Assembly: GCA_031274985.1 (NCBI GenBank)
Contig: JAISPK010000115.1
Location: 1 to 13,592 of the forward strand
From: Coriobacteriales bacterium
Lineage (GTDB): Bacteria; Actinomycetota; Coriobacteriia; Coriobacteriales; UBA8131
DNA: 13,592 nt
Direction of reading: 5' to 3'
Below, piece after piece: positions 12,870-13,592 of this stretch. The notes under the pieces are model-generated. The model was not told the DNA's origin. It did no database searches and was given only the letters and a program-made list of their open reading frames with translations. A program made the position numbers and the translations under genes. Position 1 is the first letter of the stretch, and the number at the start of each line of letters is the position of its first letter.

Positions 12870-13592
12870 ATTATTGCCAGAGCATATCGAGCGGATCAAT
12901 CTCCGATTGCCAAAACTTGAGGCTCACTACCGGAGCATCACCGGGATGAGCCTGCTGGAGATCGCTCACTTTGCTGCAGAGACGTACTATCTGCCGCTTT
13001 GGGTGCGCAAGCGTATCAGGGTCGCCTGCGTGCCGATTACCGCTGACGAGGGTATTCTCAGTGGCTTCTCTGAGACCGTGGCGCTCATTTTGAGGGAATT
13101 CGCCGATGTAGATGCCTTTGTTACCGAGACGGCTGATGTCACCGGCTTCAATGAGGCGGTGCATAGAGATGCTGACCTGGTGTATCTTGCCGACGACACT
13201 ACCTGTATCTGCAGAAATCTCCGCACCGGGGTCATGTCCGATAACGGCTTTGCCACCGGCAGAGGCTTTGCCGCGCTTTTGTATCTGAGCTCATGCGCTC
13301 TGCATCAGGAGGTTCTCATTCTGGGATCCGGCAAGGTGGGTGCAGCTGCCTATCACTTTCTCGCAGAGCGCAATGTTTTGCTCAAATGGTTTGACCTGAA
13401 GGAGAACAATCTCTACTCACTGGATTCGGAGCACTTTAGCAAAGCATGGGAGCAAAAGGCGTGGGACTCGATCATTGATGCCACTGATGCCCCCGCCTTT
13501 ATCGGTGCAGAGCAGGTAAAAGAAGGCGCCGTTATCGCTGCTCCCGGGATTCCCTTTGGGTTAACGGAGGCAGCCGAAAGCAAGGCACGTCA
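12862..13592 (+). CDS. pylD: Pyrrolysine synthase PylD (partial, 3' end beyond window)
   Basis: This is the first 243 codons plus two nt of PylD, the dehydrogenase that oxidises L-lysine-N6-3-methyl-D-ornithine and closes the pyrroline ring, completing pyrrolysine. It begins MCRLLPEHIERINLRL with an N-terminal helical region, and has a Rossmann NAD-binding motif, ILGSGKVGAAAYHFL (G155-x-G157-x2-G160), followed by a WFDLKE strand end. PylD is usually about 260-270 residues, so only the last part is missing. The ATG at 12862 lies inside pylC, an 8-nt overlap, with GGGAGGGGG just upstream (12847-12855) as ribosome binding site. There is no TAG in the visible part. Confidence 0.93.
   Translation, partial: MCRLLPEHIERINLRLPKLEAHYRSITGMSLLEIAHFAAETYYLPLWVRKRIRVACVPITADEGILSGFSETVALILREFADVDAFVTETADVTGFNEAVHRDADLVYLADDTTCICRNLRTGVMSDNGFATGRGFAALLYLSSCALHQEVLILGSGKVGAAAYHFLAERNVLLKWFDLKENNLYSLDSEHFSKAWEQKAWDSIIDATDAPAFIGAEQVKEGAVIAAPGIPFGLTEAAESKAR

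Overview
This window reads as part of the chromosome of a strictly anaerobic, corrinoid-dependent methylotroph or acetogen that uses pyrrolysine (Pyl), the 22nd amino acid. The evidence is direct: a tRNA with a CUA anticodon and the compact tRNA-Pyl shape, followed by pylSc, pylB, pylC and the first 243 codons of pylD. PylS appears here only as the catalytic (C-terminal) half, which is the bacterial arrangement of the Desulfitobacterium type. Purine-rich Shine-Dalgarno sites, a fused MetF-MetV protein and moderately high GC fit an anaerobic Gram-positive lineage (Clostridia/Peptococcia or Coriobacteriia). I cannot fix the phylum from sequence alone.

Layout. (1) 1-1373: two apparently unrelated genes, a Cys-rich DUF3795 protein on the minus strand and a divergent RarD/EamA-family permease. 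(2) 1374-2350: a stand-alone corrinoid (B12-binding) protein with a consensus-like promoter, a strong ribosome binding site and its own hairpin terminator. (3) 2351-4519: a PocR-type sensor/AraC regulator followed 21 nt later by a second corrinoid protein. (4) 4520-4760: a non-coding gap with a perfect 8-bp inverted repeat. (5) 4761-8950: a tetrahydrofolate C1 module of MetF fused to a MetV-like domain, methyl-THF:corrinoid methyltransferase and formate-THF ligase. (6) 9000-13592: DUF1638 protein, tRNA-Pyl, pylSc, pylB, pylC and partial pylD. From 4761 to the right edge everything is on the plus strand with gaps of about 50 nt or less, so sections 5 and 6 look like one long transcription unit.

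Inferred logic. An MttB-family methyltransferase, possibly one whose active-site Pyl is encoded by an in-frame TAG, is not in the window. It would move a methyl group from a methylamine or betaine to one of the corrinoid proteins. The MtgA/AcsE-like enzyme then passes the methyl to THF, MetF(V) oxidises methyl-THF to methylene-THF (or works in reverse), and Fhs interconverts formyl-THF and formate with ATP. FolD-type dehydrogenase/cyclohydrolase genes, the MttB partner, pylSn and the rest of pylD must lie outside the window. The PocR regulator is a plausible substrate-responsive switch.

The most interesting points are: two genes that end in TAG in a TAG-decoding organism, one of them (pylC) placed exactly where readthrough would disturb pylD start; the tRNA gene wedged between two coding genes without room for its own promoter; and the DUF1638 gene of unknown function embedded between the C1 and Pyl genes.
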